Below are positions 1 through 4,963 of a stretch of 10,762 bases of DNA, one piece after another. The notes under the pieces were generated by a model. It ran no database searches and was not told the origin of the DNA. It saw nothing but the letters and a program-made list of their open reading frames with translations. A program made the translations under genes and the position numbers. Positions within the stretch are counted from its first letter, which is position 1; every line of letters begins with the position of its first letter. Source of the stretch: Sulfurovum sp. UBA1140 (lineage in GTDB: Bacteria > Campylobacterota > Campylobacteria > Campylobacterales > Sulfurovaceae); assembly GCA_002311915.1 (NCBI GenBank), contig DCAF01000030.1:7022-17783 (forward strand). The letters run 5' to 3'.

Positions 1-51
1 TATAACAGAGTCGAGTGGCTAGGAAGTGTCATTTTCAACACTCTATCATTT

Positions 52-1239
52 TTATTCACAATATCCATTGTCTACATAAAAAAGTGCTGTTTTTAACATC
101 TGCTCTTGGGGGTCTCCTAGTTCATGTTGTATGTCATCAAAGGTTTTACAATCTTTGGTCACCTCTAGTCCATTAAAGTAGTCATAAAAACCATTGGCAT
201 TTTTAATCACAAAATTAATAAGATAATAGATATACGTTCCATCGGTTTTTCCTGACATTCCAACAGGTTTACCGTGGGTGTTGTCTCCTATTATCACCAC
301 ATTATCTTGTAGATAGGGTTTAAGGGCATTAATAAGAATCTCACTGGCACTGGCACTCCATGAGGTGGTCAAGAAAACAACCTGCTTTAAATCTAAAGAG
401 TTTGCATCGGTTTCAAAGCGATAAGTTTCATCTCTATAAGAGTTTGCTTGATTCCATGCCAGTTTAAACTGTACCTCTTCATCTCTATCTTTTACGAGTT
501 TATCGAGCAGTATCGAAGTCGTTACTACCGAACCCCCTCCGTTATAGCGTAAGTCAATAATAAGTTTTTGAATCTTTTGAGCTTTTAAGTAGGTAAAAGC
601 ATCATCTATCTCTTCGGTTGCTGAAGCTGTAAAGGAATCAAAACGTAAATATCCTACCTTTTCATTGGATTCTGTGGTGATGGTTGAGGCATCCGTTACC
701 CTAAAAGTGTACTCTTTAGATTGTATATCAATATTCATATAGTCCATTATACTGGGGCGATAGAGCGTAAAGTTTGTGGGTGTATTAAGATTTGTCGTGG
801 CAAGTTGTAGGTTTTTGGTAGTAATGGATTGATGGTTAACTGCTATTAAAATATCCCCCCTTTTTAATCCAGCATAAAAAGCAGGAGAGTCTAGCCTTAC
901 CATAAAAACCACTCTGTTTCCTACATTATCAGGAGTATGCCCAAAGCCAAAGCCTACAGAGTTTTGTTGAAAAAAATCATCATTCTCTTTTTTTGTCTGC
1001 ACAAAACTCCATTGATCTTTGGGTGCATATTTCAAAGATTCTATCATTACTTCTGGTGAGTTGTAATCGTTAAAATTAACTTCTCTGTTAACCTTATCAG
1101 ACCAAAAATATTCGGTTAAAAAAAGATTATAAAGATAGGATTTATAGTTTTCAGGGCAGTCACAATCAACCTTACAGCTACCACACCCCATAATAAAAAG
1201 TGTTATCAGGGTTAAAATTATGGTTTGTATTTTTCTCAT
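52..1239 (-). CDS. S41-family (C-terminal processing type) peptidase, predicted lipoprotein
   Basis: A 395-aa predicted serine protease of the envelope. The N-terminus is a lipoprotein signal: KK-like charged start, hydrophobic stretch 7-17 and lipobox IMG-C19. Three more Cys (22, 26, 28) follow at once, which is unusual. Residues ~32-90 (with a YFWSDKV motif) resemble the N-terminal domain of Bacteroidetes-type S41 lipoproteins. A PDZ domain spans about 96-160 (SPAFYAGLKRGDI). The protease core follows, with LIIDLRYNGGG at 226-236, SASASE at 295-300 (nucleophile predicted Ser297) and general base predicted Lys324 in THGKPVG. The position four after that Lys is Met, where Gln occurs in CtpB. 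The start codon overlaps a short leader ORF (ATGA) and has only a weak Shine-Dalgarno of its own, so translation may be coupled. The substrate is unknown. The family call is firm; the role is not. Confidence 0.93.
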   Translation of the reverse strand: MRKIQTIILTLITLFIMGCGSCKVDCDCPENYKSYLYNLFLTEYFWSDKVNREVNFNDYNSPEVMIESLKYAPKDQWSFVQTKKENDDFFQQNSVGFGFGHTPDNVGNRVVFMVRLDSPAFYAGLKRGDILIAVNHQSITTKNLQLATTNLNTPTNFTLYRPSIMDYMNIDIQSKEYTFRVTDASTITTESNEKVGYLRFDSFTASATEEIDDAFTYLKAQKIQKLIIDLRYNGGGSVVTTSILLDKLVKDRDEEVQFKLAWNQANSYRDETYRFETDANSLDLKQVVFLTTSWSASASEILINALKPYLQDNVVIIGDNTHGKPVGMSGKTDGTYIYYLINFVIKNANGFYDYFNGLEVTKDCKTFDDIQHELGDPQEQMLKTALFYVDNGYCE

Positions 1240-1271
1240 TGTTTAAGCTCTTTCTTGTCGAAATTTACCAT
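1236..1271 (-). CDS. 11-codon leader ORF coupled to the S41 peptidase gene
   Basis: A short ORF encoding MVNFDKKELKQ. It has the best Shine-Dalgarno in this part of the window: AAAGGAGA (minus strand of 1276-1283), four bases before its ATG. Its TGA overlaps the peptidase start in an ATGA arrangement. Ribosomes loaded here could re-initiate on the peptidase gene, whose own SD is poor. It may instead be the relic of a longer upstream gene reduced to its first codons. No regulatory amino-acid run is present, so attenuation is not suggested. Confidence 0.45.
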   Translation of the reverse strand: MVNFDKKELKQ

Positions 1272-1301
1272 AATATCTCCTTTAAATTTGTTATTAGCTC
1301 T

Positions 1302-1307
1302 ATTCTA
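1302..1307 (-). promoter_or_regulatory. Candidate -10 for leader ORF/S41 peptidase
   Basis: The minus strand reads TGG-TAGAAT, an extended -10 (TGn plus hexamer), about 30 bp before the leader ORF start. No -35 hexamer is evident. It lies back to back with the plus-strand -10 at 1333-1338. Confidence 0.4.
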
Positions 1308-1332
1308 CCACAGTTAGTTTAGGAGTTTGGGC

Positions 1333-1338
1333 TATAAT
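1333..1338 (+). promoter_or_regulatory. -10 box of the membrane-protein gene (possibly leaderless)
   Basis: A perfect TATAAT lies six bases before the ATG at 1345. The normal start site would fall on or next to that ATG, giving an mRNA with almost no leader. The only SD-like string, AGGAG (1321-1325), lies upstream of the -10 and would not be transcribed. Confidence 0.55.
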
Positions 1339-1344
1339 TCTATT

Positions 1345-2157
1345 ATGTTAACCATTCAAAAAATTATTTTTACCCTAACTTCTCTGCTCTACCTAGTGGC
1401 TCTTGTTACAGTGATTGCTACAGCAAACCTATTGGAATATGCAAACTTTTTAGAGACCATGACCCAAGAGAATGGTTTTTTTGAGACCATTTCGGTTCTA
1501 CTTCTGCTAACTATTTCTACTTATGTTGTCGTCTCAGTAGTTAAGTATAAAGCAAAATTTAACCGATTTTTTCTTTTTGCTATTGTGGGTTTTTCACTCT
1601 TAACTTTTTTAGCAGGAATGGAAGAGATGAGTTGGGGGCAACATCTGTTTCACTTTGAGTCAAGCGAATATTTTTTAGAGCATAATTTACAAAACGAGAC
1701 CAACCTGCACAACTTAATACCTGCAAATCTCTTTAGCTCTATTATCTATAGCACGGTTTATACTATATTGGTGTTTATCCCTCTGCTTTACAAAATATTT
1801 TATAAACAGCTCCAAAAATTTAAGCTACTACACTATTTTGATATTAACCCCCATACCATTTTAGTGGTACTCTTTGCTTCGGTATTTCAAATCTATTTTT
1901 ATGATGATGTAGGCGTTATTATTGATATGGCATCTCACCTAACAGCCCTATTACTCTTTGCCTATTTTCTACTAACTCATCCACACACAAAATCTTTAAA
2001 ATGGCATTTTATAGTAGTTGTTTTAGCCACAGTTATCTCGATGCTCTCTCAAGAGGTCTATAGCTTTTTTAACATGCAATACGAAATTCGAGAGATGTTT
2101 GTGGTGTTGGCAACATTGCTGGTTTTTATTGAGTTGGTAGAGAAAAATAAAATTTAA
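1345..2157 (+). CDS. Multi-pass inner-membrane protein of unknown function (GxEExSWGQ motif)
   Basis: A 270-aa protein with about eight hydrophobic segments (roughly 7-29, 46-66, 76-91, 130-150, 170-187, 195-211, 221-238, 250-264). Between the third and fourth is a polar block, GMEEMSWGQHLF at 91-102 and HNLQNETNLHN at 113-123. I recognise it as a conserved signature in uncharacterised bacterial membrane proteins but cannot name the family. Its Glu, His, Asn and Gln residues could form an active or metal site (inference). I chose ATG 1345 over TTG 1327 because the promoter -10 lies between them. The stop lies one base from the stop of the convergent MazF-like gene. The last ~12 codons are duplicated 393 bp downstream. 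Confidence 0.85.
   Translation: MLTIQKIIFTLTSLLYLVALVTVIATANLLEYANFLETMTQENGFFETISVLLLLTISTYVVVSVVKYKAKFNRFFLFAIVGFSLLTFLAGMEEMSWGQHLFHFESSEYFLEHNLQNETNLHNLIPANLFSSIIYSTVYTILVFIPLLYKIFYKQLQKFKLLHYFDINPHTILVVLFASVFQIYFYDDVGVIIDMASHLTALLLFAYFLLTHPHTKSLKWHFIVVVLATVISMLSQEVYSFFNMQYEIREMFVVLATLLVFIELVEKNKI
2112..2148 (+). repeat. Direct repeat, copy 1 (3' end of membrane-protein gene)
   Basis: The first 24 bases are identical to 2505-2528. The next 13 carry three differences. This copy encodes the C-terminal TLLVFIELVEKN of the membrane protein. The 24-bp identity is far beyond chance in this short interval. Confidence 0.9.
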
Positions 2158-2158
2158 T

Positions 2159-2452
2159 TCACTCTATCTCTTCAAATCTTTGACATAATATCTCTATAAT
2201 CTCTTTTCGAGTATACGGATTATTAATTATGGTAAGTCGTTTGACCAATCTTTGTTTCAATATCGTTCGTATCTGTTGGCAAAGTAAAATCGAAGGTTTT
2301 TCTAGTTCATGTTGTAATAAAAACTCATTAGGATAAACTCTTCGATTTTTTTTCAAAGAGGTAATAGGAATAATGGTTACAACATCTAAAAGATTCTCAT
2401 AGTTATTAGAGATAATTAAAACAGGTCTTTTCCCTTCGTTTAAAACATTCAT
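2159..2452 (-). CDS. MazF/PemK-family endoribonuclease toxin, N-terminally short and without visible antitoxin
   Basis: A 97-aa protein matching the MazF/PemK core. GKRPVLIIS at 7-15 carries the conserved Arg9, VVTIIPITS at 24-32 the conserved Thr31, and SILLCQQIRTILKQRL at 54-69 the family's QIRT signature. Family members cut single-stranded RNA and stall growth. Typical MazF proteins have about 15-20 more N-terminal residues (RGDIxxxDLxPxxG). Here an in-frame TAG sits just upstream and no such sequence exists in other frames. There is no SD; the start is 12 bases from a -10 inside a palindrome, so the mRNA is nearly leaderless. No antitoxin gene fits in the 95 bp upstream. The gene lies between two copies of a 37-bp repeat, suggesting acquisition as a cassette. 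It may be inactive; the family is clear. Confidence 0.8.
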   Translation of the reverse strand: MNVLNEGKRPVLIISNNYENLLDVVTIIPITSLKKNRRVYPNEFLLQHELEKPSILLCQQIRTILKQRLVKRLTIINNPYTRKEIIEILCQRFEEIE

Positions 2453-2459
2453 ATTTTTA

Positions 2460-2475
2460 TCATACTATAGTATGA
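2460..2475. promoter_or_regulatory. 16-bp perfect palindrome over the -10 of the MazF-like gene (operator candidate)
   Basis: TCATACTATAGTATGA is identical to its reverse complement. On the minus strand it contains TATAGT (2464-2469) as the -10, eight to thirteen bases before the toxin-like gene's ATG. A palindrome over a promoter is the usual layout for toxin-antitoxin autoregulation. The binding protein is not in view. Confidence 0.55.
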
Positions 2476-2504
2476 CTATTTGGGTGCTTAAATCAAAAAT
2501 TAAA

Positions 2505-2541
2505 AACATTGCTGGTTTTTATTGAGTTAGTAGAAAAAAAA
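2505..2541 (+). repeat. Direct repeat, copy 2 (detached 3' gene end)
   Basis: In the frame of copy 1 it reads TLLVFIELVEKK, then EVLTSFKWG, then stop at 2569-2571. The first two differences from copy 1 are synonymous (TTG/TTA, GAG/GAA), as if both copies were once coding. It lies between the MazF-like gene and the GT51-like gene. It may be the original 3' end of the membrane-protein gene or the relic of a tandem paralogue. Confidence 0.85.
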
Positions 2542-2559
2542 GAAGTATTAACTTCTTTT
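2530..2559 (-). terminator. Intrinsic terminator of the rluB/GT51-like unit
   Basis: On the minus strand AAAAGAAGT, a four-base loop and ACTTCTTTT form a perfect 9-bp stem, continuing directly into more T. The loop holds part of the GT51-like stop codon. The stem is AT-rich, so strength is uncertain. The U-tract is templated by the A-run of repeat copy 2. Confidence 0.55.
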
Positions 2560-3177
2560 AAATGGGGGTAAAACTTTTAACTCTTCAAGCGTTGCATAAC
2601 GTTTTGGAAAAATATTTTTAAGCTGTTCTACTGAGCTATTAATCACTTTTAAGAGTTGTTTTGTGGGTTTCGCTCTATGTTCAAGTAAAATTATTTCATA
2701 AATAGTAAGTTGCTCAATCGACTTATTAAAATAATCTACAGATAAACTCTCTATACCTTTTAGATTATAATTCATCACCTTTTTAATCTCTATATTTTGA
2801 CTAATCCATAGGGTTTGAGCCAATTTATAGGTACTGCTTTTAGAGTTGGGAATAAAGGGTTCCCAACGTTTACTGTTGATAGCACAAGTAATAATTGATT
2901 GACTCCGGTGAACTTTGGTTTTATCTATTATTTGAAAGGCTATATCATAAAAATATATTTTTTTCATTGCTATTGTAGAGGTTTGAATACTGTTCCTGCC
3001 TATACTCGTAGCCCATTTTACATTATAAACATCTTGAGGATAAGTTGTATTGCTCTCAAATATCTCTGCTTTCATGTGGTGAATATCACCTTGGTATCTC
3101 CATGAGACCAACGAGAGTATCAGCATACTTAGTGCAATGAGTGTTAGTAAGATTTTTTTTAATATTTTAATTAGCAT
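2548..3177 (-). CDS. Membrane-anchored, highly divergent GT51 (peptidoglycan transglycosylase)-like protein
   Basis: A 209-aa protein with an N-terminal signal anchor (about 4-26) and a domain outside the membrane. Residues 91-172 follow the order of GT51 glycosyltransferases. SQSIIT (92-97) sits where the family has GGSTIT. KLAQTLWISQNIEIKKVMNYNL (118-139) aligns to KxxEAxxAxxxExxxxKxxILExYLN. GIESLSVDYFNKSIEQLTIYE (141-161) aligns to GxxxAAxxYFGKxxxxLTxxE, and RAKPTK (168-173) to the proline region. The catalytic motif-1 EDxxFxxH is not recognisable, and the helix Glu is Gln121, so transglycosylase activity is unlikely (inference). A good SD (AAGGA) precedes ATG 3177. The first 11 bases overlap a frame that extends rluB past its stop. 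Similarity is by eye only. Confidence 0.7.
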   Translation of the reverse strand: MLIKILKKILLTLIALSMLILSLVSWRYQGDIHHMKAEIFESNTTYPQDVYNVKWATSIGRNSIQTSTIAMKKIYFYDIAFQIIDKTKVHRSQSIITCAINSKRWEPFIPNSKSSTYKLAQTLWISQNIEIKKVMNYNLKGIESLSVDYFNKSIEQLTIYEIILLEHRAKPTKQLLKVINSSVEQLKNIFPKRYATLEELKVLPPFKRS

Positions 3178-3253
3178 GTTTAATTTTCCTTAACCACTCA
3201 TCTAATGTTTTTTCAAAGCCTTGTTGTTGAACCTTTTGTCCTCTTGTTTTTAT
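3167..3253 (-). pseudogene. In-frame 28-codon extension of rluB beyond its TAG stop
   Basis: Past the TAG at 3254-3256 the rluB frame stays open for 28 codons, ending TAA at 3167-3169. It encodes a basic/polar stretch finishing GFEKTLDEWLRKIKHAN, which looks like genuine protein. No ATG, GTG or TTG start lies in it. Its TAA overlaps the GT51-like ATG by 11 bases, a spacing typical of coupled genes. The simplest reading is a nonsense mutation that shortened an older rluB. Alternatives are UAG readthrough, a sequencing error, or chance. Confidence 0.4.
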
Positions 3254-4165
3254 CTACTTCGATTTTTCTGCAATATTTTTGGAACCTTTTTTTCTCTTAT
3301 CTGTACTCTTGGCTCGGTTAAGCTTATCTTGCTCTTGATTGGCTTTTTTCTCTTTAAGCTTTTGGGCATTGATTCTATCTTGATCCTCTTTTTTATCTTG
3401 AATGGCTTGTTGTTTAACAGCTTTAAGATATTTGTGTATATCATCATACTCTCTACGGGTAAAATATCGTGTTTTATTGGTGGGCAGATTATTCAGCTCC
3501 ATCCCCCCAAAGGCTACCCGTTTAAGGTCAAGAATATTGGCTTCAAAGTGACCAAAGAAACGGCGTAACTCTCTATTTTTCCCCTCTGCAATGGTAACGC
3601 GAAGTTTGGTAAAATGGGTGCTAGTTCCTCTTATTTCAAAATGAATAAAAGGTGCAAACTCCATGGCATAAACTTTACTCTTTTCGTGTCCACCAGCTCT
3701 CGCATCATCAAGAAACAATCCTTCACGCATCGCCTCTTCCATCTCAGGGGTTAAAGGTTTATCTATTTTTATGTTATAGGTTCTATCAAGTTGACTCTTC
3801 ATTAAAATATCTGCTACCATTGGTGAATCGGTCATGACCAACAACCCTTCTGACGCAAAATCTAGTCGTCCCACAGGAATAAAGTGTCTAAATTTTCCAG
3901 CTAACTTATGATAGATAGTGGTTCGCCCTCGGTCATCTCGTTTGGTTACCAATGTTCCTTTTGGCTTATTATAGATAATCATGGTCAGTTCACGTTTCTC
4001 TTTAACAGGCATACCTTTAACGGCAATGTGGTCATCTTCTTGAACATCATAACCAAAATTCTCTACAGTTTGCCGATTGACCGTTACTTCGCCAGCCTCT
4101 ATCAGCTTATCAGCATCACGACGTGAGTATTTACTGTTATGAGATATATATTTATTGAGTCTCAT
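3254..4165 (-). CDS. rluB: RsuA/RluB/RluE/RluF-family rRNA pseudouridine synthase
   Basis: A 303-aa enzyme converting a specific uridine of ribosomal RNA to pseudouridine in the cytoplasm. The S4 RNA-binding domain covers ~1-52 (MRLNKYISHNSKYSRRDADK). The catalytic domain ~60-240 carries YNKPKG (65-70), the active-site Asp102 in VGRLDFASEGLL (98-109), and GKNRELRRFFGH (195-206) near the C-terminal side. Residues ~247-303 form a Lys/Glu/Gln-rich tail, likely disordered and RNA-binding (inference). This subfamily includes RluB (23S), RsuA (16S) and others; I favour RluB, but the target base cannot be read from sequence. ATG 4165 begins the classic RLNKYI start. The SD is weak (AAAGAAA). A TATAAT lies 28 bp upstream. 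The TAG stop may be premature, as the frame continues 28 codons. Confidence 0.9.
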   Translation of the reverse strand: MRLNKYISHNSKYSRRDADKLIEAGEVTVNRQTVENFGYDVQEDDHIAVKGMPVKEKRELTMIIYNKPKGTLVTKRDDRGRTTIYHKLAGKFRHFIPVGRLDFASEGLLVMTDSPMVADILMKSQLDRTYNIKIDKPLTPEMEEAMREGLFLDDARAGGHEKSKVYAMEFAPFIHFEIRGTSTHFTKLRVTIAEGKNRELRRFFGHFEANILDLKRVAFGGMELNNLPTNKTRYFTRREYDDIHKYLKAVKQQAIQDKKEDQDRINAQKLKEKKANQEQDKLNRAKSTDKRKKGSKNIAEKSK

Positions 4166-4193
4166 TCATTTTCTTTGTGTTAATATTGGTGAG

Positions 4194-4199
4194 ATTATA
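4194..4199 (-). promoter_or_regulatory. Extended -10 promoter of rluB
   Basis: The minus strand reads TGC-TATAAT, ending 28 bases before the rluB ATG. The TGn extension compensates for the lack of a -35 hexamer. Confidence 0.55.
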
Positions 4200-4260
4200 G
4201 CATAGTTGGTGTAAGAGAGAGGTCGATAGTTTTTTAGATAATTTTAACAATCAGAAATAG

Positions 4261-4299
4261 CCATATAATGACTATTTATATTTCTGCATAGATATATGG
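4261..4299. repeat. Inverted repeat CCATATA/TATATGG
   Basis: Seven-base arms at 4261-4267 and 4293-4299 enclose a nested CTAT/ATAG pair. It covers the 3' end of the micro-ORF on the minus strand. No T-run follows, so it is not a convincing terminator. It might be the 3' stem of a small RNA. Confidence 0.35.
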
Positions 4300-4367
4300 A
4301 TACTCTCGAATTTGGGAGGGGTATTATAAAAGAGTTTTTTTAATATTGTATAAATAAGTTTTCTCAT
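4272..4367 (-). CDS. Candidate 31-aa micro-ORF with its own promoter and SD
   Basis: This short frame starts MRKLIYTILKKLFYN, a basic-amphipathic stretch, and ends HISMQKYK. It has an AGGA Shine-Dalgarno nine bases before the ATG (minus strand of 4377-4380) and a perfect TATAAT at 4402-4407, giving a leader of about 30 nt. Nothing else codes in this 395-bp gap between rluB and the 65-aa membrane-protein gene. Its 3' end overlaps an inverted repeat (4261-4267/4293-4299). I recognise no family. It could be a small membrane-active peptide or a transcript whose ORF is incidental. Confidence 0.4.
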   Translation of the reverse strand: MRKLIYTILKKLFYNTPPKFESIHISMQKYK

Positions 4368-4401
4368 GTCCGTTATTCCTTTTTCCTTGTCTGTTTTATA
4401 A

Positions 4402-4407
4402 ATTATA
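4402..4407 (-). promoter_or_regulatory. -10 box for the micro-ORF
   Basis: The minus strand reads TATAAT, 34 bases before the micro-ORF ATG, with an SD between. No -35 hexamer is seen, as at the other promoters here. Confidence 0.45.
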
Positions 4408-4560
4408 TACTAACTTTAAAAGTTTTTCAATCCCTAAAGCCCTATTTTTTGGGATATGGTTAAAAAAAGTGAAATTTCTGTATGGAAAAGAACGAAAAAC
4501 ATTAAAAAACATAACAGAAAGAACACAAGATTGTAATCTAGGTGAAAAATGGCTAGAGAA

Positions 4561-4758
4561 CTACCTTATCTTGTGCTTGTTTAGAGAAGATATATCTGAA
4601 ACAATGCCTGTAAAACTGTCAACATGTAGATTTGTTTTCTTATTTTCTGATGAGCCTTTTAAACTTTTTGAACTTTTTGCAAAAAAGTATCCAATAAATA
4701 CTCCCAATACTGTAGCTAAAATAATAAAAATAATAATTTGTGATGCAATTTCTAACAT
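4561..4758 (-). CDS. Small single-pass membrane protein, unknown function
   Basis: A 65-aa protein with one N-terminal transmembrane helix (about 6-27, including GVFIGYFF) followed by a polar, Ser/Lys-rich tail likely in the cytoplasm. The helix plus short-tail pattern recalls small Campylobacterota proteins with an N-terminal helix, but I cannot assign a family. A strong SD (AGGAGA, seven to eight bases before ATG 4758) and a -10 TATACT at 4774-4779 support it as a real, separately transcribed gene. It lies between the end of rnj and rluB, in the same direction. Confidence 0.7.
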   Translation of the reverse strand: MLEIASQIIIFIILATVLGVFIGYFFAKSSKSLKGSSENKKTNLHVDSFTGIVSDISSLNKHKIR

Positions 4759-4773
4759 GTTTTCTCCTAAAAT

Positions 4774-4779
4774 AGTATA
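4774..4779 (-). promoter_or_regulatory. -10 box of the 65-aa membrane-protein gene
   Basis: TATACT on the minus strand, 15 bases before the ATG, with AGGAGA between. The resulting leader is very short (about 9-10 nt). Confidence 0.4.
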
Positions 4780-4926
4780 TCAATTGTGATAAAATGTTCT
4801 TTTGTATAACATTGTTATATTATAATGTTTTTTAACTGAATTTTTCTTGATTGTTACTAAAATTTATAATTTTTTATCAATATATTTGGGAAGGGTAAAG
4901 GGGGGGTAACATCAAACAATGAAGGG

Positions 4927-4949
4927 GTCTCCACCCTATAAGTGGAGAC
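4927..4949 (-). terminator. Strong hairpin after rnj (terminator or 3' stabiliser)
   Basis: GTCTCCAC (4927-4934) and GTGGAGAC (4942-4949) form a perfect 8-bp stem with a 7-base loop, 14 bases after the rnj stop. No U-tract follows on either strand, so it may protect the mRNA 3' end or need Rho rather than act as a classical terminator. A G7 run (4900-4906) lies 20 bp further on. Confidence 0.5.
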
Positions 4950-4963
4950 GAAGAGTTGAAAAA

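Noticed and set aside
1..51. Weak hairpin AGTGT/ACACT followed by a T-rich stretch
   Set aside because: Only five pairs. It might end a gene left of the window, but the support is too thin to annotate.
116..2320. A 15-bp string (ctagttcatgttgta) shared by the S41 and MazF-like genes
   Set aside because: Both copies encode QHEL in otherwise unrelated contexts. I treat it as coincidence, not a repeat.
3221..3568. Hydrophobic 115-codon plus-strand frame
   Set aside because: It is the antisense of the Lys-rich rluB tail, which automatically yields Leu/Phe-rich codons.
4435..4456. ATCCC...GGGAT inverted repeat with an AAAG-like interior, considered as a second IS608-type end
   Set aside because: The stem is only five bases, the loop is wrong, and there is no guide or TCAA tip.
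4469..4789. 106-codon plus-strand frame
   Set aside because: It lies antisense to the 65-aa gene, which has a strong SD and promoter. The plus-strand frame lacks an SD and a coherent protein pattern.
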